Origin: Cucumis sativus
Taxonomy: Eukaryota > Streptophyta > Magnoliopsida > Cucurbitales > Cucurbitaceae
DNA length: 64,000 nucleotides
NCBI RefSeq assembly: GCF_000004075.3
Contig: NC_026658.2
Span: 16,480,075 to 16,544,074 of the forward strand
Reading direction: 5' to 3'
Shown piece by piece: positions 1 to 30,400 of the stretch (position 1 is the stretch's first letter; every line of letters begins with the position of its first letter). Both the position numbers and the translations under genes were made by a program. Under the pieces are notes generated by a model that saw only the letters and a list, made by a program, of their open reading frames with translations, did no database searches and was not told where the DNA came from.

Positions 1-60
1 TTTTGTGATGCTCGTTAGTACGAAGGACCAATCTATGAGTAAATGATATATTTTTGTTGA

Positions 61-1783
<1,723 letters not shown>

Positions 1784-4700
1784 AATCTTTGCTTGGACAA
1801 GGTCATATTTCTTTCTCCATATATTCTGTTGTATAACGTAGGATCTTATATTGAAAATAGAAGACAAATGAGTTTTATTTGTATGATTATCGTGGAAGTT
1901 TGTATATACACTTCATATTATTTAGGAATAATATCCTATTTCTTGTGTGCCAACTTCTTTTAATGTTCAATATGGCCTCCTCTCCCATCATATTACTATT
2001 TTCCTTGGGCAAACGTATACATTGTTTAGATTATGTATTTTTGACACCATCTCTTCCCTATCTTTCTCCCTATGTTCCCTTCATTCCATTCCAGGATTAT
2101 TTAGCTCATACATAACATTTATATGATCCAACATTCAGAAGTTTGATTCAAGGATTTGTTGATTCTACTGACTAATAAACTCATATTTATGAAGTTGATT
2201 TCTGTTTTTTTGTTTTGTATTTGTTAAGTTTTGTAATTGTGGCGTTCAAGCCAGTGTACTTAAAAAGTTCTAAGATGGTGGGACATGATAAATGTCAACT
2301 TCAGTTGTGTTTTCGAAAATAGCATTAGACTAATGAGGTGTCATTTGTTAGTGTTCTATACGGTCCCCTCTCTCAAAGAGATTATTTATCTTCCTAACTT
2401 AGGTCAATATAGCAGTAGAAGTAGGGATGAAAGTCGTTTTGGGGCCTAGGAAGAACTAAACTAAACCCATTCCCTTTTATAAAGGATGGATCCAACCAAT
2501 AGATTGATTTTGTTTCGGTTGCATTTTCCTTTCTTTTCTTTAAAATCTTTATTCCTGCCTTTGTTTTGAATGAGTCCTTAAACTATTTTCAAATTGAAAA
2601 CGGGTCAAATTATTTTCTTTATTTTTCTTCCAACTACAAGTATATATTTGGTATATAATAATGAAAATACTAAATGATAGCTAACGTTAGATTTATTTTT
2701 AAGGGTATATATATATATATATCCTTGATTTGGTTCGGTTTTGATTGCTTCTTTTTTTTTTAATTAAAAATCAAACCAAACCAAAATTTCCCCTCCAAGT
2801 ACAAATTAAGATGTTCAATTACATACTAAGAAACAAGCCAATTTGCCAATCCAAATGGTGAATCAATTTGGTTTTTGACTTTTTTTTACACTCTAATGGG
2901 CAGTTTTATGGAAAATGGGAAAAATATTTACAGGCAATAGCTGAATTGTATGTAAATCATATCATTCTTGTACTTAGGTGATAATTTGTTATTATGTTTA
3001 TATTTAATTGGTAAGTTTAAGTCAGACTAAACATAGCTTTTCTTGGACGCATGTTTGATTAGTTTCTTTTTCTAAGCTTAACATATTGTTAAATAACTTA
3101 AAAGTTTAACCTATAAAAGTTATTAAAAAAATATGAGATATGATTAACTTCACATGAGGAGGTATTCTTTGATAACAATTTAGGTGGATTTTTTAAATAA
3201 TAACTGAGGAAGTATTCTTCTTAAAAGAAAACATCATGATTCATTTTCTTTTACTATTCAAACAAAATCCATTAACTCTATATTTTTGGATTTATTAGAA
3301 TTGTGAGTCAAATATATACCTCATTCTTTGGATTTACACAAACCTCCAAATTTTATTATTATTCATTCAAATACCTATTTTTTCTTGATTTTCAAACACT
3401 AAATTTAATTTAAATAATTGTTTAAAATGTGTTTGATACTAACAAAAGAAAATTAGTCATTAGTTGAAGTTATTTGTTAATATTAAATTAACAGTAAACT
3501 ATAACGATTTATGTTTTAAAATAAAGTATATGATTATTATTTTGAAATATCATATAATTATAATATTATTATCTAACACATTTTATATCTTTAGAATGAT
3601 GAACTCAATCCACGAAAACGTCAAAGATAATAAATTTGATAAAATATTTAGCATGATTTTAGATTCTATTGAACGTACAAAAATAACCATTTTTTATGAC
3701 AATGACCAAATTACCCTTAGATTTTGTTGGGTATATTATTTTATTTTTTTGTTGGATAAAAGAAAGCAATTAGTGAATGGGACCCTCTTTTTTTGGCCTT
3801 TCCCATTTCTTCTAAAAGATAACAATAATCACTAAATGATTATGAAATTAGGGTAAAGTGAAGATTTAGAAGACTTTTTAAGCACTCTCTTCATTATTAT
3901 TCATATAATATAAAGTAAAAAGAATGTTTCATAATTTTCCTCCCACGTTCAAGACATCTTTTTTCTTTAAAACCTTTATATTGTCCCCCACGCGCCTTCT
4001 TCTTCTTCTTCTTCTTCAAATCCTCACCCCCATTGACCTACTTTCAACATTTGCTTCGAGTTTTACTTTACAAGTGTTCGTGGGTTCGGTTAGCTTTAGT
4101 TTTCCCTAAAATTGACTATACGAGTGTACATGAGTTGGGGGTAAGATATAGTTTATTAGACCCTATAAATTATTTCTTTTTAATCCATGATGAACAATAA
4201 AATCTTGTTTGGTGACACTTTTGTTTTTCTGAAAATTTTGCATAGCAAGTGATTTGCATCTTTCTAAAATGTAGTAGTTGGACGTTTGGCTAAATTCTCC
4301 AATCTTAAAAACTGCTTTTTTAAAATGTAAATAAACAAAGTAATAAATCTAAAAATGGTAGAAATGTTTATTGGCTTAATTTTAATAAACTAAAAATAAA
4401 AAGGCGAACACGATTACCACAAGAAGACTTAAATATTTGGGTTCAGTTGCATTGGAAAAACTTTTAATTTATAAAATAAATATGTATAAAAATGTTTTGT
4501 AAAAGTAAAATTTTCATTTATTTGAATGATAATGAAGTAAGATCAGTTGATAATGTAATTGGATGATTAAATTCTTATTCTTTTGAACACTCTAATTAAT
4601 GATATGATGATCAAAAATTAATTAATCCAATGAATGGTTTAGCTAAAATTAATACAGATGTTGTTATTATTTGAAAAAACAGACGAACTAAATTGATTGT

Positions 4701-7700
4701 ACTCATTTGTTGACCTTTTTTTAGAAAAAGTTAAATATCAACTTTTGTATTAACATGTTTTTGTTTTAGTTCTAAAATTTTATATTAAAAATATAATTGA
4801 TTTTTAGTTCTTGTTTTCAACTTTTTTTTTCCCGTAAATTATTTAACTTATTAATTTATTTTCTCCATGCAAAAAAGGACTAAAATATAATATTGGAAAG
4901 TCAAAGGACTCAATCAAAATAAAAGAAAGCGCATGCAACAGTGTCGAAGTTGTTTGGACTCTTTAAAATAAAAGTTTTTTTTTAATGTAAAATCTATTCT
5001 TTCTAGTTGTTTATATTTTTGTTAGTGAAGAATTTGTACAAAAGTAAATTGTTAAGAATTATTGATATCTTTCTTAGTGGTTCCATTGTATTCAGGATAA
5101 AGAGATTTAAAAAAGACTTTTCTATTGGAGAAGTCTGACTATCTTCGTTAGATTTAAATACAATTAAGGGAGAGCTTGATTATTTTTAGTTTTTGTTTAT
5201 AACTAAAAAGAATACTAGATCTAAGGGAAGCGTATGTATTATACTCAGTTTGAATCTTAATAAAATCTGTTTATTTGAGTTAGAAAAGCTCTCTAGATGA
5301 TTGGTATAGGTGGGATTCGCCGAACTGGGTTAACAAAGCGTGTTCTCTTTTTTATCTTCTTCCTCCTCTAAATATTTCTCTAGTCATTAACTATAGTAAC
5401 AACTACAGAAAAATTATTTCACCTTTTCAAATAGCAACAAAGACAAAAAAGAGTCGAATTCTTCAGTTCTTCAACTAAAATATTTTATGACAAAATAGTT
5501 TAATAAAAAATATGAATTTTAAATAAATAATATAATTTCATTAGTTCAACAATTAATATTGACCTTCTAAACGATAATAAATGCTTAGTGAGTTAATCTT
5601 CGAGGGAATATGTTGTTTTAAGAGAGGATATTGATATAGAAAGATGACTAGTAGTGTCCATCAATAAAAGAGAACTTGATCCTTTCACTAACTGAGTATT
5701 AATTACAAAAAGATATTTCTATATTACGGTACGATAAAGCAAAATCAAATTGGATTTTACATCTAAAGTGTGAATCCAATCAAAGTCTCACCTTGGTTAG
5801 ATAATGAGATGATATTGGGTTTATAAGCAAGGACAACTATTTACATTGATACGAGGTCTTTTGGAATGATACTCAAAAGCAAAATCATAAGAGTGTCCAA
5901 AATGGACAATACCATATTCTTCTGGAGATATCAAAGGGTTGTTGTCCTAACATAAAGTACTCTTTGAAAGAATAAAAAAGTTTACGTAAATGGTAAAACG
6001 GTTAGAAAATATTTACAAAATTTAAAATTCTATCTTATTAGAAGTCTATCAATATTTATTAGTAATAAAAATTGAAATTTGGTAACATTTTATAAATATT
6101 TTAGTCATTTTTCTATATTTGAAAATGTCTAAAAAGAAATTAAAGGGTTGAAAATATTTAGAAAAGAAAATTAGTGTTTGAATGCTAAAAATAGGACAAA
6201 TTACAAAAGAAACAAATAAAGAAAGAAGAAGAAGAAATCAACCCTAAAGTAAGTCAAACTTTACAATCATAAAATTTGATTTCTTAGTGACTAATAAATG
6301 TTTGAAAAAGAACCCAAAAAATATATATATATAATAACCACCAAATGTACTTATAAGTTATATATATACATACACATATATATCCTTATAAAATATAGAG
6401 GCTAATAGCTTGAGAACTAAAATAGTATATACAATTTGGAAACCAAGAAAGTAAAAAATGTATATTTATTTTTTGAAATGTCAACAAACAATAAATTTTG
6501 ATACTATTTTTTTAATTCAAAAGTGTGACCATTTTCTCTCTAATTTAATACCAAATTGTTTTAACACATAAACTACTTTATATATATTTAGATTTAACGA
6601 CTAATTTAAAACGTTGAAAACTAAAAATTCGTAAAATACTTCATTTTTTAATATTGAAAGGTTGAATTATAGAAAAAATAAAAAATTGTAAAAAACACTC
6701 AATCATATAAGAGATTATTATTATTATTTAGTTAAAATACTATTTTAATCATAATATTTTAAGGTTTATTGTATTTTCAATTATCTAATTTTAATTTACA
6801 CACTTTAATCAATGGTATGTTATCTATTATCATTTTTGTTTATTACTTTTTAATAATAATAAAAATTAACTTTGAATGAGTAAAAATATAAGATTTATTT
6901 AAATATTTGGACTAAAATTAGACAATTTGATCATGATAGTAATTTTTTTTTTATGTTTAAACCATATTGTTATTATTTTATTTTCTAAACTTACAAAATT
7001 ATTGCAACTTAAGTCTTAAATATTGCACAATACACAACTATCCATTGTTTACATTTTTCTTAAACTAAGATACCACACCTATCATTAGAACATCATAAAT
7101 ATTATTGTTAAAACATTTTCTACCCTATTATAATTTCCAATTATTTCTTTTGTATTCTTAAATCCAAATAATTGCTTAACATGCATGTGATAATCAAATA
7201 CTTTATAGTAGTCAGAATTATGTTTTTCAAATGTATAGATTAAAAAAAAGTATGAATTATCCGATATTATACTTCATGACAACAAGTCTATGAATTTTGT
7301 ATCAATTTTATGTTTGAAAAAAATTGATTATTTTCATCTACAATGTTATTGGAGATACAAAATTGAAAGTTATTAAACCTAGAATAAAAAATTTATGAAA
7401 GTTCATGAACGGATATAAAATAGTTTTCAAAATTTTAAAAACTTATAAGATTCATTACAAAATAGTAACCCTAACCTAGATATAAAATAGTTTTCTTTTG
7501 TAATGAGGACGTATTCAAATGTATGTTTAAAAGATTTATTGATTTTCATTTTTTAAAAATATTAAATATACTAGTGTTGTATTCAACACAATGATAATAT
7601 TTATTAATCAAAATGATATTTTTTTTAAAGTTCATCGACCTATCACACCTAAACATGAAAATTCAAGACCAAACTTCTAATTTACTGTAAATTGATATAT

Positions 7701-8120
7701 TAACTAAAAGTTGTGCGAAAATATAATTCTACTTAGATTTCTGGTAGGAAAGTTATATAACTAATTTTCAATTATTTTCATTCTTGTTTTATTTATGTCT
7801 TAAAATTGTTTCTTCTACCAAAATAAATATGTGACTACGTCAACAACGAATTCAACTTTTTTCAAACGCCATACAAAATAAACTAAGTGGAGAAGGTAAT
7901 GAACTGGAAAGCAAGTTAAAACGAAAGGAACATTGTCCGAGAAATGACGGTGAAATTCACCTAACAAAAAAGGAAAGAAAGGAAAAGAAAAGGTTTTGTT
8001 AGTAAAAACTAAAAAAAAAAAAAGTTGTTGGAAATATAATTGTAAAATAAAAAAGAATGAAGGTTGGATTATATACCAAAATGGTTTGATATTTGAGCTA
8101 AAAATGGTTTAATAAAAAGG
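1784..8120. other. AT-rich intergenic spacer with no supported gene
   Basis: About 6.3 kb between the acetyltransferase stop and the leader of the receptor-kinase gene. It is strongly AT-rich with many homopolymer runs. Short open frames occur (for example 3464-3835 and 3924-4109) but have no recognisable domain, no codon structure and no splice partners, so I treat them as chance. Simple repeats include a (TA)n run near 2706-2723 and a CTT run at 3996-4017. The first few hundred bases presumably hold the 3' UTR of the acetyltransferase. Confidence 0.7.
3996..4017. repeat. CTT trinucleotide microsatellite
   Basis: Seven consecutive CTT units lie in intergenic DNA. Similar CTT runs occur near 8393-8417 (receptor-kinase leader) and 25162-25184 (intergenic, about 0.9 kb upstream of the zinc-transporter leader). 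Confidence 0.85.
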
Positions 8121-8123
8121 CAC

Positions 8124-8684
8124 TTGGGTAAGAGCGCGTGGAGTTTACATCATCGTTTAGATAAAGAGAAAAGTCAACAACTTCCGCCGGTTCAATTTTC
8201 AAACTTCACTGAGAGAGAGAGAATCTGTGATGGTTTTGGTTGTTGCTGTCAATGGCTGAGGTCTGTTGTGAAGCAAAATCTCAAAATTATTAGTAAATTG
8301 GAAGCGCCAACCAAACCCTCCACAATGCTTTTTCTTTCTTTCTCGTCGCTTTCCCCTTTCATCATTTACCCTCATCTTCAAATTCACTATCTTCTTCTTC
8401 TTCTTCTTCTTCTTCCATTTTTCTTCTACTCCATCTTCAAATTCACTCTCTTCTTCCTGTTTACCAACAGGGTTTCTGACGAACACTTTGATTTGGGTTT
8501 CATTCTGCTTCCTTCTCCCACAGGTATTGCTTGTTTGTGGTTTGATTCTTTCAATCCGATGGATTTTGTAGATGGGTTTGGTGTTGAATTTCTAGAATGT
8601 GATTGGGTTTTTCTGATTTTTGGTTTGATATTGGGTAGGAGTTCGTTTGTTTGATTGTGATGCTGTTTGGGAGCTAATTGCTAG
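8124..8684 (+). other. Probable 5' leader of the LRR receptor-kinase gene
   Basis: Pyrimidine-rich stretch (CTT run around 8393-8417, GA run near 8209-8222) directly upstream of the chosen start codon at 8685, with an in-frame TAG immediately before it. A 176-codon open frame (8124-8654) crosses it, but its product is low-complexity Leu/Phe/Ser from the CTT and TTC runs and matches no family, so I read it as untranslated leader. The transcription start is not determined. Confidence 0.45.
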
Positions 8685-23283
<14,599 letters not shown>

Positions 23284-26039
23284 CATCTTGTTTGGCTTCT
23301 GCTTGATGCTTGTTAGTTCATAGTTGTGTAACCATGTTCTTTTGAATCTGAATCTGTTTAGCCAATGTTTCTGATACTAAGTAGTAGGATTCATAGGAAA
23401 GAGGCCTCTTCAAAACTAGGAAGAGTAAAGAGAGTTCTGATTTTTACTCATTATATATGTATATTTAAAATTGAAGAAAGCGCGAAAAGCGTTAAATTTG
23501 CATTTTGAATTGAAAATTGACTCGTATTGTACAGATGATGATTGGAATGTAAGATATCGAAGAAAGTATTTATCCTAAATCGAGTTTTATGTTTGGAATA
23601 GCATAGAGATAAAGATTCTAGCTTAGAGAAAGTACACATCATTAAGGAGTAAGATTTTTCTAATTCATTTGATCACATTAAATCATTTGAAAATAAAACT
23701 TTTGTTTCTCCCTCAATCTTAAGAATTCAAAGCCAAATAAAGTTAGAATATAGAGATGAGTGAGTAATTCTTGTTCTTTTGTGTCAAATCTCTTGGACTT
23801 TCCCTCAATTCTTCTTTATGAATTCTTTTTCTCAAAATATCAACAAAAAAATTTCCCATGAACGTTGTACCATGAAAAACCCAAGGTCGAGGTATCGTTT
23901 CAGCCATCATTTGATTAAAGATTATGAACTAAATCATGTACTTTGTAAAAGCTTATGAACATTCAATCAATTGGTTGTGCCAACTTGCTATATGACATTC
24001 AGTTTAATTCTCTATATTTATTGCCAGTTTGCTATTAGCCACCTATATACTATACCTTTAATATGAAATAAGAAATTGCAATGTAAGATAATATATTAGA
24101 TTCAAAAGGGAGAAGACATCAGTGGAATTATAAATTGAAGTAAAAAAAAAAAGGGAGAGAGAATGTCTTTAATTTTAGGTTTTTTCTCCAAAATTTTTAA
24201 GCTAAATGTTGAGATAAATTACAAGTTTAGTTTCTATTTATAAACCTAATAAATAAAATTGATGGATATATTGAATACTAATTTGAGTGAGTTTGTGTTT
24301 ATGTACAAACCTACACGTTATGTTAAGAACCTATTAAAGTAGCTCATTTATGGTTATTAAATTGGTAGAGTTTACCAATTGGTATGCATAATCCAATAAT
24401 AATTGATAAGGATAGTTGTAAATGTATCAATTACAATAAAAATATCAGCATATATAACTACGTTAAAAGAAAATTACAAATATAATACACTCCATTTACT
24501 TTTAATCTTTCACTAAATATTCTTTCTTTTGTTTGGACTAATAATTAATTATATTGTAATTTTATTTTTCATCCTTATCTAAATAAAAATAAATATGCAA
24601 ATCAAGAAAAATTTAAGTTACAAATAAAAGGATTGAAACTTAATAATCAAATTAAAACTAAACTCAAAATTGGACGATTAAACTTAGAATACCAAATAAA
24701 TGTATGATCATATTAAAGTAAAGATAAATCATTTTGAATGATAATTTTTTTTTAAATATTTATAAATACAACAAAATATCACAACTTATATGTAATAAAT
24801 TACGACAAATCTAGGTAGAATATTAAATTCAAATAGATACATATAGTAGTTTATTTTATTTTATCTCAATCTACCATTGATAGACTCCTATTAATGTACT
24901 GATAAACATTGAAAATCTAACCATTATCAAATGTATATTAATATTTACATAATTTTCCTAAATTATCTTTTATTTTTTTTAAATAAAAAACTAAAAAGAG
25001 GAAAAAGGAAATAGAGATTTTAGGTAAATGGGATATAGAATGGATATTCTTTGTATAATAATCCGTTGACTAAATACAAAAACACAAAAAGGAAAGTTGT
25101 TTGTTTTCTACCAAAACAATGGGCTCTTCTCTCTCTATCTCTCTTCCCCATTTCCCCTTTTTCTTCTTCTTCTTCTTCTTCTTTTCTATTCTTACCTTTT
25201 TCTTCCCTTCAAAATAAGTAATTCCAATTTTAAGATTTTTCATTCAAATTAATTCTTCTAAATATTTATAGACTTCTACCCATTCATTTTATTGTATATG
25301 TAAATATTTTGGTTCATTTTACTATACTTGAAAACAACTATAATTTTTATTTATGCATATTCTTTTTTCATTTTGATGTAATGTTGTACTTTTAATAATA
25401 TTTTTTATTACATGAAAATTATTACTCTTACTTAAACAATTTCAATAAAAAATAACTTTTGAATGTGATTAAATTTAAGATTTTAATTAAGCATATAGAA
25501 ACTAAAATTTAAGTAGTATTTTAACAATGATGTGTATAGGTATGCTTTTCTATTTTAACAAACTTCGAATATGGAACTATTAATTCAACTTTGTCATGGC
25601 ATTTTCTCCACCCAAAACTTTTATATATTCCATTTCAAGTTCTCTATCTTTCAATTTCTTTTACTTCATTCCATTAATTGAAAAGAATTAAATCATTTAA
25701 TATATATATATATAAATGTAGATAGATTAAAGTGATATGTTAGAAAGTGGTAGGTTGATTATTTAATCATGGAGTTTAACTTTAAACATAAAACTCGAAA
25801 ACATTAATTAAACATAGGATCTATATATAAGATGTTGATTAGTTATGATGTCAATTCAATTAAAATTCATACATTAAGAGTTTATAAATGAAACTATAAT
25901 CCAAAATGGAGGGATGTAATTGAAAAGGTTGTAGAGTGAAAGGACTAAAGCATAAATTAGTGTAATTTTAAACAAAGTTCCAAAATTTTGAACCAATTGG
26001 ACTCTCCAAACCAATTTAAGATCCAAAGTTTGCTATTAT
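23284..26039. other. Intergenic spacer
   Basis: 3' UTR of the receptor kinase in the first few hundred bases, then AT-rich DNA without a supported gene. It holds a CTT run (25162-25184) and poly-T or poly-A tracts. A TA run near 25702-25712 is short. Confidence 0.65.
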
Positions 26040-27405
26040 TCATTCCACCAACCACCTCAAGAAAACTGCTGCCTTCTCTCATTCGCCCAACTCTTTAAGG
26101 TCTAGGGAGCGCCTTTCTTCCTCTTCTTTTCTCCAATTCTTCTTCGTAAGTTCTATTTTCCCTTCTTTTGATTCTTACTTTCTTCTCAATTTATCTCTTC
26201 TTTTTTTTTTTTTTTTCTTTATTCTTCTGTAATTCCCATGTCTGCTCTTGTTTCAATTTCAACTTCTTAGGGTTCTCTTTGCATTGTGTTCATTGTTCTT
26301 TAAGAATGCGTACATACCTTTCTTTCCTTCTTTGGTTATTCTTAAATGGGTTTTGTTCTAATTTCGTCTTCAATTGCTTGAAATGCCTCTCTCGTGTTGG
26401 AAAGTTCTATTTCGTGGGTTTTGATCAATGAATTTGTTGATTCTAGTGTTGCTTTTGTTTAATGGGAAATTGGGACATCATGGAAAATATCTAGCAGTTT
26501 GTTTTTTCTTTTAAAAAAAAAATGTTTTTGGGTATTTTTATTGATGGGATTGTTGTTGACTTTGTGGTAAGCGTCCATTCTTCATCCCTTGTAGATAGAC
26601 CATTTCTTTTTGAGTTTAGTGGAAGGGGTTTTAAATGCAATGGTCATTGACCTTCGCATGGTGCCTGCACTTCCTTTGTGATATTTAATTCGTATTTGGG
26701 AGAAGATTTTTGCGAATTTGTAGGAGTCTGTTGATTTCGAGTTCAGGAAATTGCATCGTGGATTGAATTGGCTATATTTTCGGTGAATCTATCTCGTCTT
26801 TGTTTAGTTCTGGAAATTATCTCATATCTTTCTATGGTTCTTTTAATTGCTCTTCTTTCTTTATCTTCGTTTTCTCAAAACAACTGGATCTGCTAATATG
26901 TACATCTTATGATTTAGAAACATGATTGTATTTCATGGTGTGCCTATATTTTGATTTATGTACTCAAGTTACATCTCGGTTGTTATGCTGTGAAAGTTTA
27001 AAGCATAAAATCATGGTTCTATGGTAGGAGAAGTTTTGCATTTCTTTTTTCTCATTTTTGGTAGATAATGTTGTAACAGATTTCTGATTCTTATGATCAT
27101 TCCTTGATTCGCAGCATAGCTGCAAAGGCGCCTCCCTGGTGTTAGTCTAACAAGAAAAGGTGGTTTTGTAATTTTGAAATGATAATCGCCTGCAGCTCCT
27201 GGAAGTTATATGCTATAAGCTCCGTGGCTGGGAAACAGTGTCTAACGCTCTTTTAGGATTTTGGTGAGGTAGTAAAGTCTGTTCTATCTGGTGCTTGAGA
27301 AATTGGACAAATGTGCTCCTAATTGTCTCTGTGAGAAGAGTTCTGTTCATTCGTCCAATTCATGAAGTTATAATCACTGAGTGAAATCTGGTTGAGAATA
27401 AAAAA
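26040..27405 (+). other. 5' UTR with leader intron of the zinc-transporter gene
   Basis: The sequence before the start codon at 27406 contains a good donor (CTTC/GTAAGT, intron from 26146) and acceptor (TTCGCAG/CATAG, exon from 27115), giving a 969-bp leader intron. The intron is T-rich and contains a chance open frame (26168-26431). The transcription start near 26040-26100 is an estimate. Long 5' UTR introns often raise expression in plants. Confidence 0.5.
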
Positions 27406-30400
27406 ATGACTGTGAGTTTTAAGCAAGTTCTGTTGTTTTCTCTACTGTTCTTGTTGTTCTGTGGTGGTGCTATAGCAGAAATTGAACATGAGAATTCACA
27501 AAAGATTATATCTGCTCCAGATAAAAATGGAATAAAAGTTATTGATGGTTCTGGTACAGAGAATTTGATTGGTTTTGAGGATACTAACTACTTGTTGCAT
27601 GAGAGAAAAGGAGGGAGCAGAGTTTCAGTGTCGACTGTTGCAGTATTTACATTGGCCATGGCTGCTGCTACAGGTTTAGGTGCTGTTCCATTCTTCTTTG
27701 TGGAACTCGATCCACAGTGGGCTGGTTTATGCAATGGAATGGCTTCTGGGGTGATGTTGGCTGCTAGCTTTGATCTTATACAAGAAGGGCAGGAACATGG
27801 TGCCGGTAATTGGGTTGTAATTGGGATTTTAGCCGGTGGAATTTTTATTTGGCTTTGTAAGAAGGTAATGGACCCGTTTTTTCTACTTAATATTTTCTAT
27901 CCTATCCCTTTAGATTTTCATATAAAGTCAGTTGCTGCTTCTTGGGTATTCTTTACTTTTACTGAACGTTAATGTGGAGTCTAAAATTATCCTGCTTTTT
28001 CTTCATTTTATTTATTTTAGAAAGATGTAGGATCTTGTGTTCATAACTTATCTTTCCCATAGCATATTGAAAGTTTTCTGCTCAGTATACTTTCTGTTTT
28101 GTATTTAACCCATGTGTTCACATGCATTTACATAATCATTGCTGCTTCAATATCTCATTGCTTTGTTATATGTTGATTTTCAGTTTCTTGAACAGTACGG
28201 TGAAGTGAGTATGTTAGATATAAAAGGTGCAGATGCAACTAAAGTTGTTCTTGTAATTGGGATAATGACTCTTCATTCATTTGGTGAGGGCTCTGGTGTC
28301 GGTGTTTCTTTTGCTGGGTCTAAGGGTTTCTCTCAAGGTCTTTTGGTGACTTTAGCTATTGCTGTGCATAACATACCTGAGGGATTAGCTGTAAGTATGG
28401 TTCTTGCCTCAAGGGGTGTCTCACCACAGAATGCCTTGTTGTGGAGTGTGATTACATCATTACCTCAGGTATTGCTTTGACAGATTGTTAAGCTAGTTCC
28501 TTCCACTAGTTCACTTCAAATTAGAAAAAAGATGTCTGAGATTGATTTAAAAAAATGTTATGCCATGTTGACAAGAATTTATATGTTCCAAAGCACTAGC
28601 ATCAAGAGGAGCCCTATATTTTCATTAGTCTTCAACATCATCTATTACTACAAACAGATTTATAAGATATTTTTTGAGCGATATTGTGGGTATGCTTATA
28701 CATCTTGGCCAGATTCAATATCCAAACATAGTGGTTTGATCTTTTTTAGGACAGTTTTAGTTATTCTTCATAATGATGGTTCATGTTGGGTGGGATGGTG
28801 AAATTTATTTTCATTATATTTAATCTATTAATCTCAGTTATCTACGGGTCACCTTAATAGATCATAATAAATATGACAGAAATATACAATTTTTTATAAA
28901 CTGTGCAGTTTGACCCAGTAATAAATTTATTGTGCTGTAAGTTACGGCTTAATGCTGTGATAGATTTGCTACTTTGTTACATGAAAAGTTCCATTTCATC
29001 CTCCCTTCATACAGTTGTATAATTTTGAGTTTCCAACTCTGTTATAATATAAATGTCTCAGCCCATTGTAGCAGTTCCCTCGTTCATATGTGCTGATGCA
29101 TTTAACAAGTTCCTTCCCTTCTGTACGGGCTTTGCTGCTGGATGTATGATATGGATGGTGGTCGCAGAAGTACTCCCTGATGCATTTAAGGTACTATCAG
29201 CTTTAAGATCCTCTATTTCATTTTTTCCCTATCAACTGGAATGTAGACTGAGAAAATTGAGGGGTCTAAATTATCTGCCTAAAAAATGATTTACATTTAA
29301 ATTTTCTTCTAAGTAGAACCTGGATGGTAAGAACTTATGAATTATAGAGATACTATAGCTATTCAAGGTCCCAAGTTTGAGCTCCCTAGTTGGAAACTCA
29401 ATTACTCAAAACTGGCCACGGTGGGTGAAGCCTAACCGTAGATCAAATGGAGTTGGCCAAAAGTAGATGCAAGTGAGAGAGGCTCCAGATGCCTGGTTAT
29501 CCAGAGAGAGAGAAAAGTTTTAACTATGAAAATTATATCTTTATGTAAATTATAATCATTTTGTTACTTTAATAGTTAACAGGAGCATCTATTGGACTGA
29601 CTTGTTTCTTGAAAATTACCTGGTGTTTGTATACCATTTCTTCTGCCATGTCTTAATTTTTATTTCATTTATTCAAGAAGTTCGTGTTCAATTAAAAAAA
29701 TTTGGGAAATTGGAATAATGTGAAGTTGGTATATTTCTATAGAGTTGTTTTAACTGCTAGGATTGTAATTTTAGTTTTATCTGTTTCATGGTTTCAGGAA
29801 GCTTCACCATCACAAGTTGCATCTGCAGCCACACTTTCTGTGGCATTCATGGAAGCTCTAAGCACCTTGTTTCAGAGTTTCACCCATGAATACAAGTGGG
29901 TTTGATCCTTCTTCTAAAACATTAACTTCATTTTTTTTTTCTCCTGCTTGTTTTTCTTCAGTTCCTAATTTTTGTGAGTAAAGATTGAGTACATTCCAGG
30001 AAATGGATATTTAATATGAAGTTAGCTTACATGATGAAAATGATTTGATTATAAGTTTAGCTAACGTGAATAATTTTATTAGGAATTGTATTTCTATTTT
30101 TGTTGTCATTGCTATTTTCGTCCAATTGATCGATTTGATATTTTTGTGTTTCAGCTCTGGGGATGTTTCTGGCTTCTTCGTTTCCTTACTTTTTGGCGTT
30201 GGCCCACTACTCGGTGGAGTTGTTCTAGTTGCATTTGCTCATGCTTTTCATCTTCAGCATGCTCTTCTCATGGGTACTGCTTCTGGGATTGCTTTCATCC
30301 TCGGTGCTTGGCGACCGTTGCAGCTACTATTTTCTTCAAAAATGGATTTCATCCCTCTCACAACGCTCCTATCGTTGGGAGCGGCATTCATCCACTTCTC

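Noticed and set aside
3464..3835. 123-codon frame in the left spacer
   Set aside because: AT-rich codons, Ile/Lys/Asn/Phe-dominated product with no family match and no splice context.
8124..8654. 176-codon plus-strand open frame before the receptor kinase
   Set aside because: Product is Leu/Phe/Ser low-complexity generated by CTT runs, has no domain and lies in the leader directly upstream of the true signal-peptide start.
26168..26431. 87-codon frame upstream of the ZIP gene
   Set aside because: Falls inside the leader intron, Phe/Leu/Cys-rich product from a T-rich intron.
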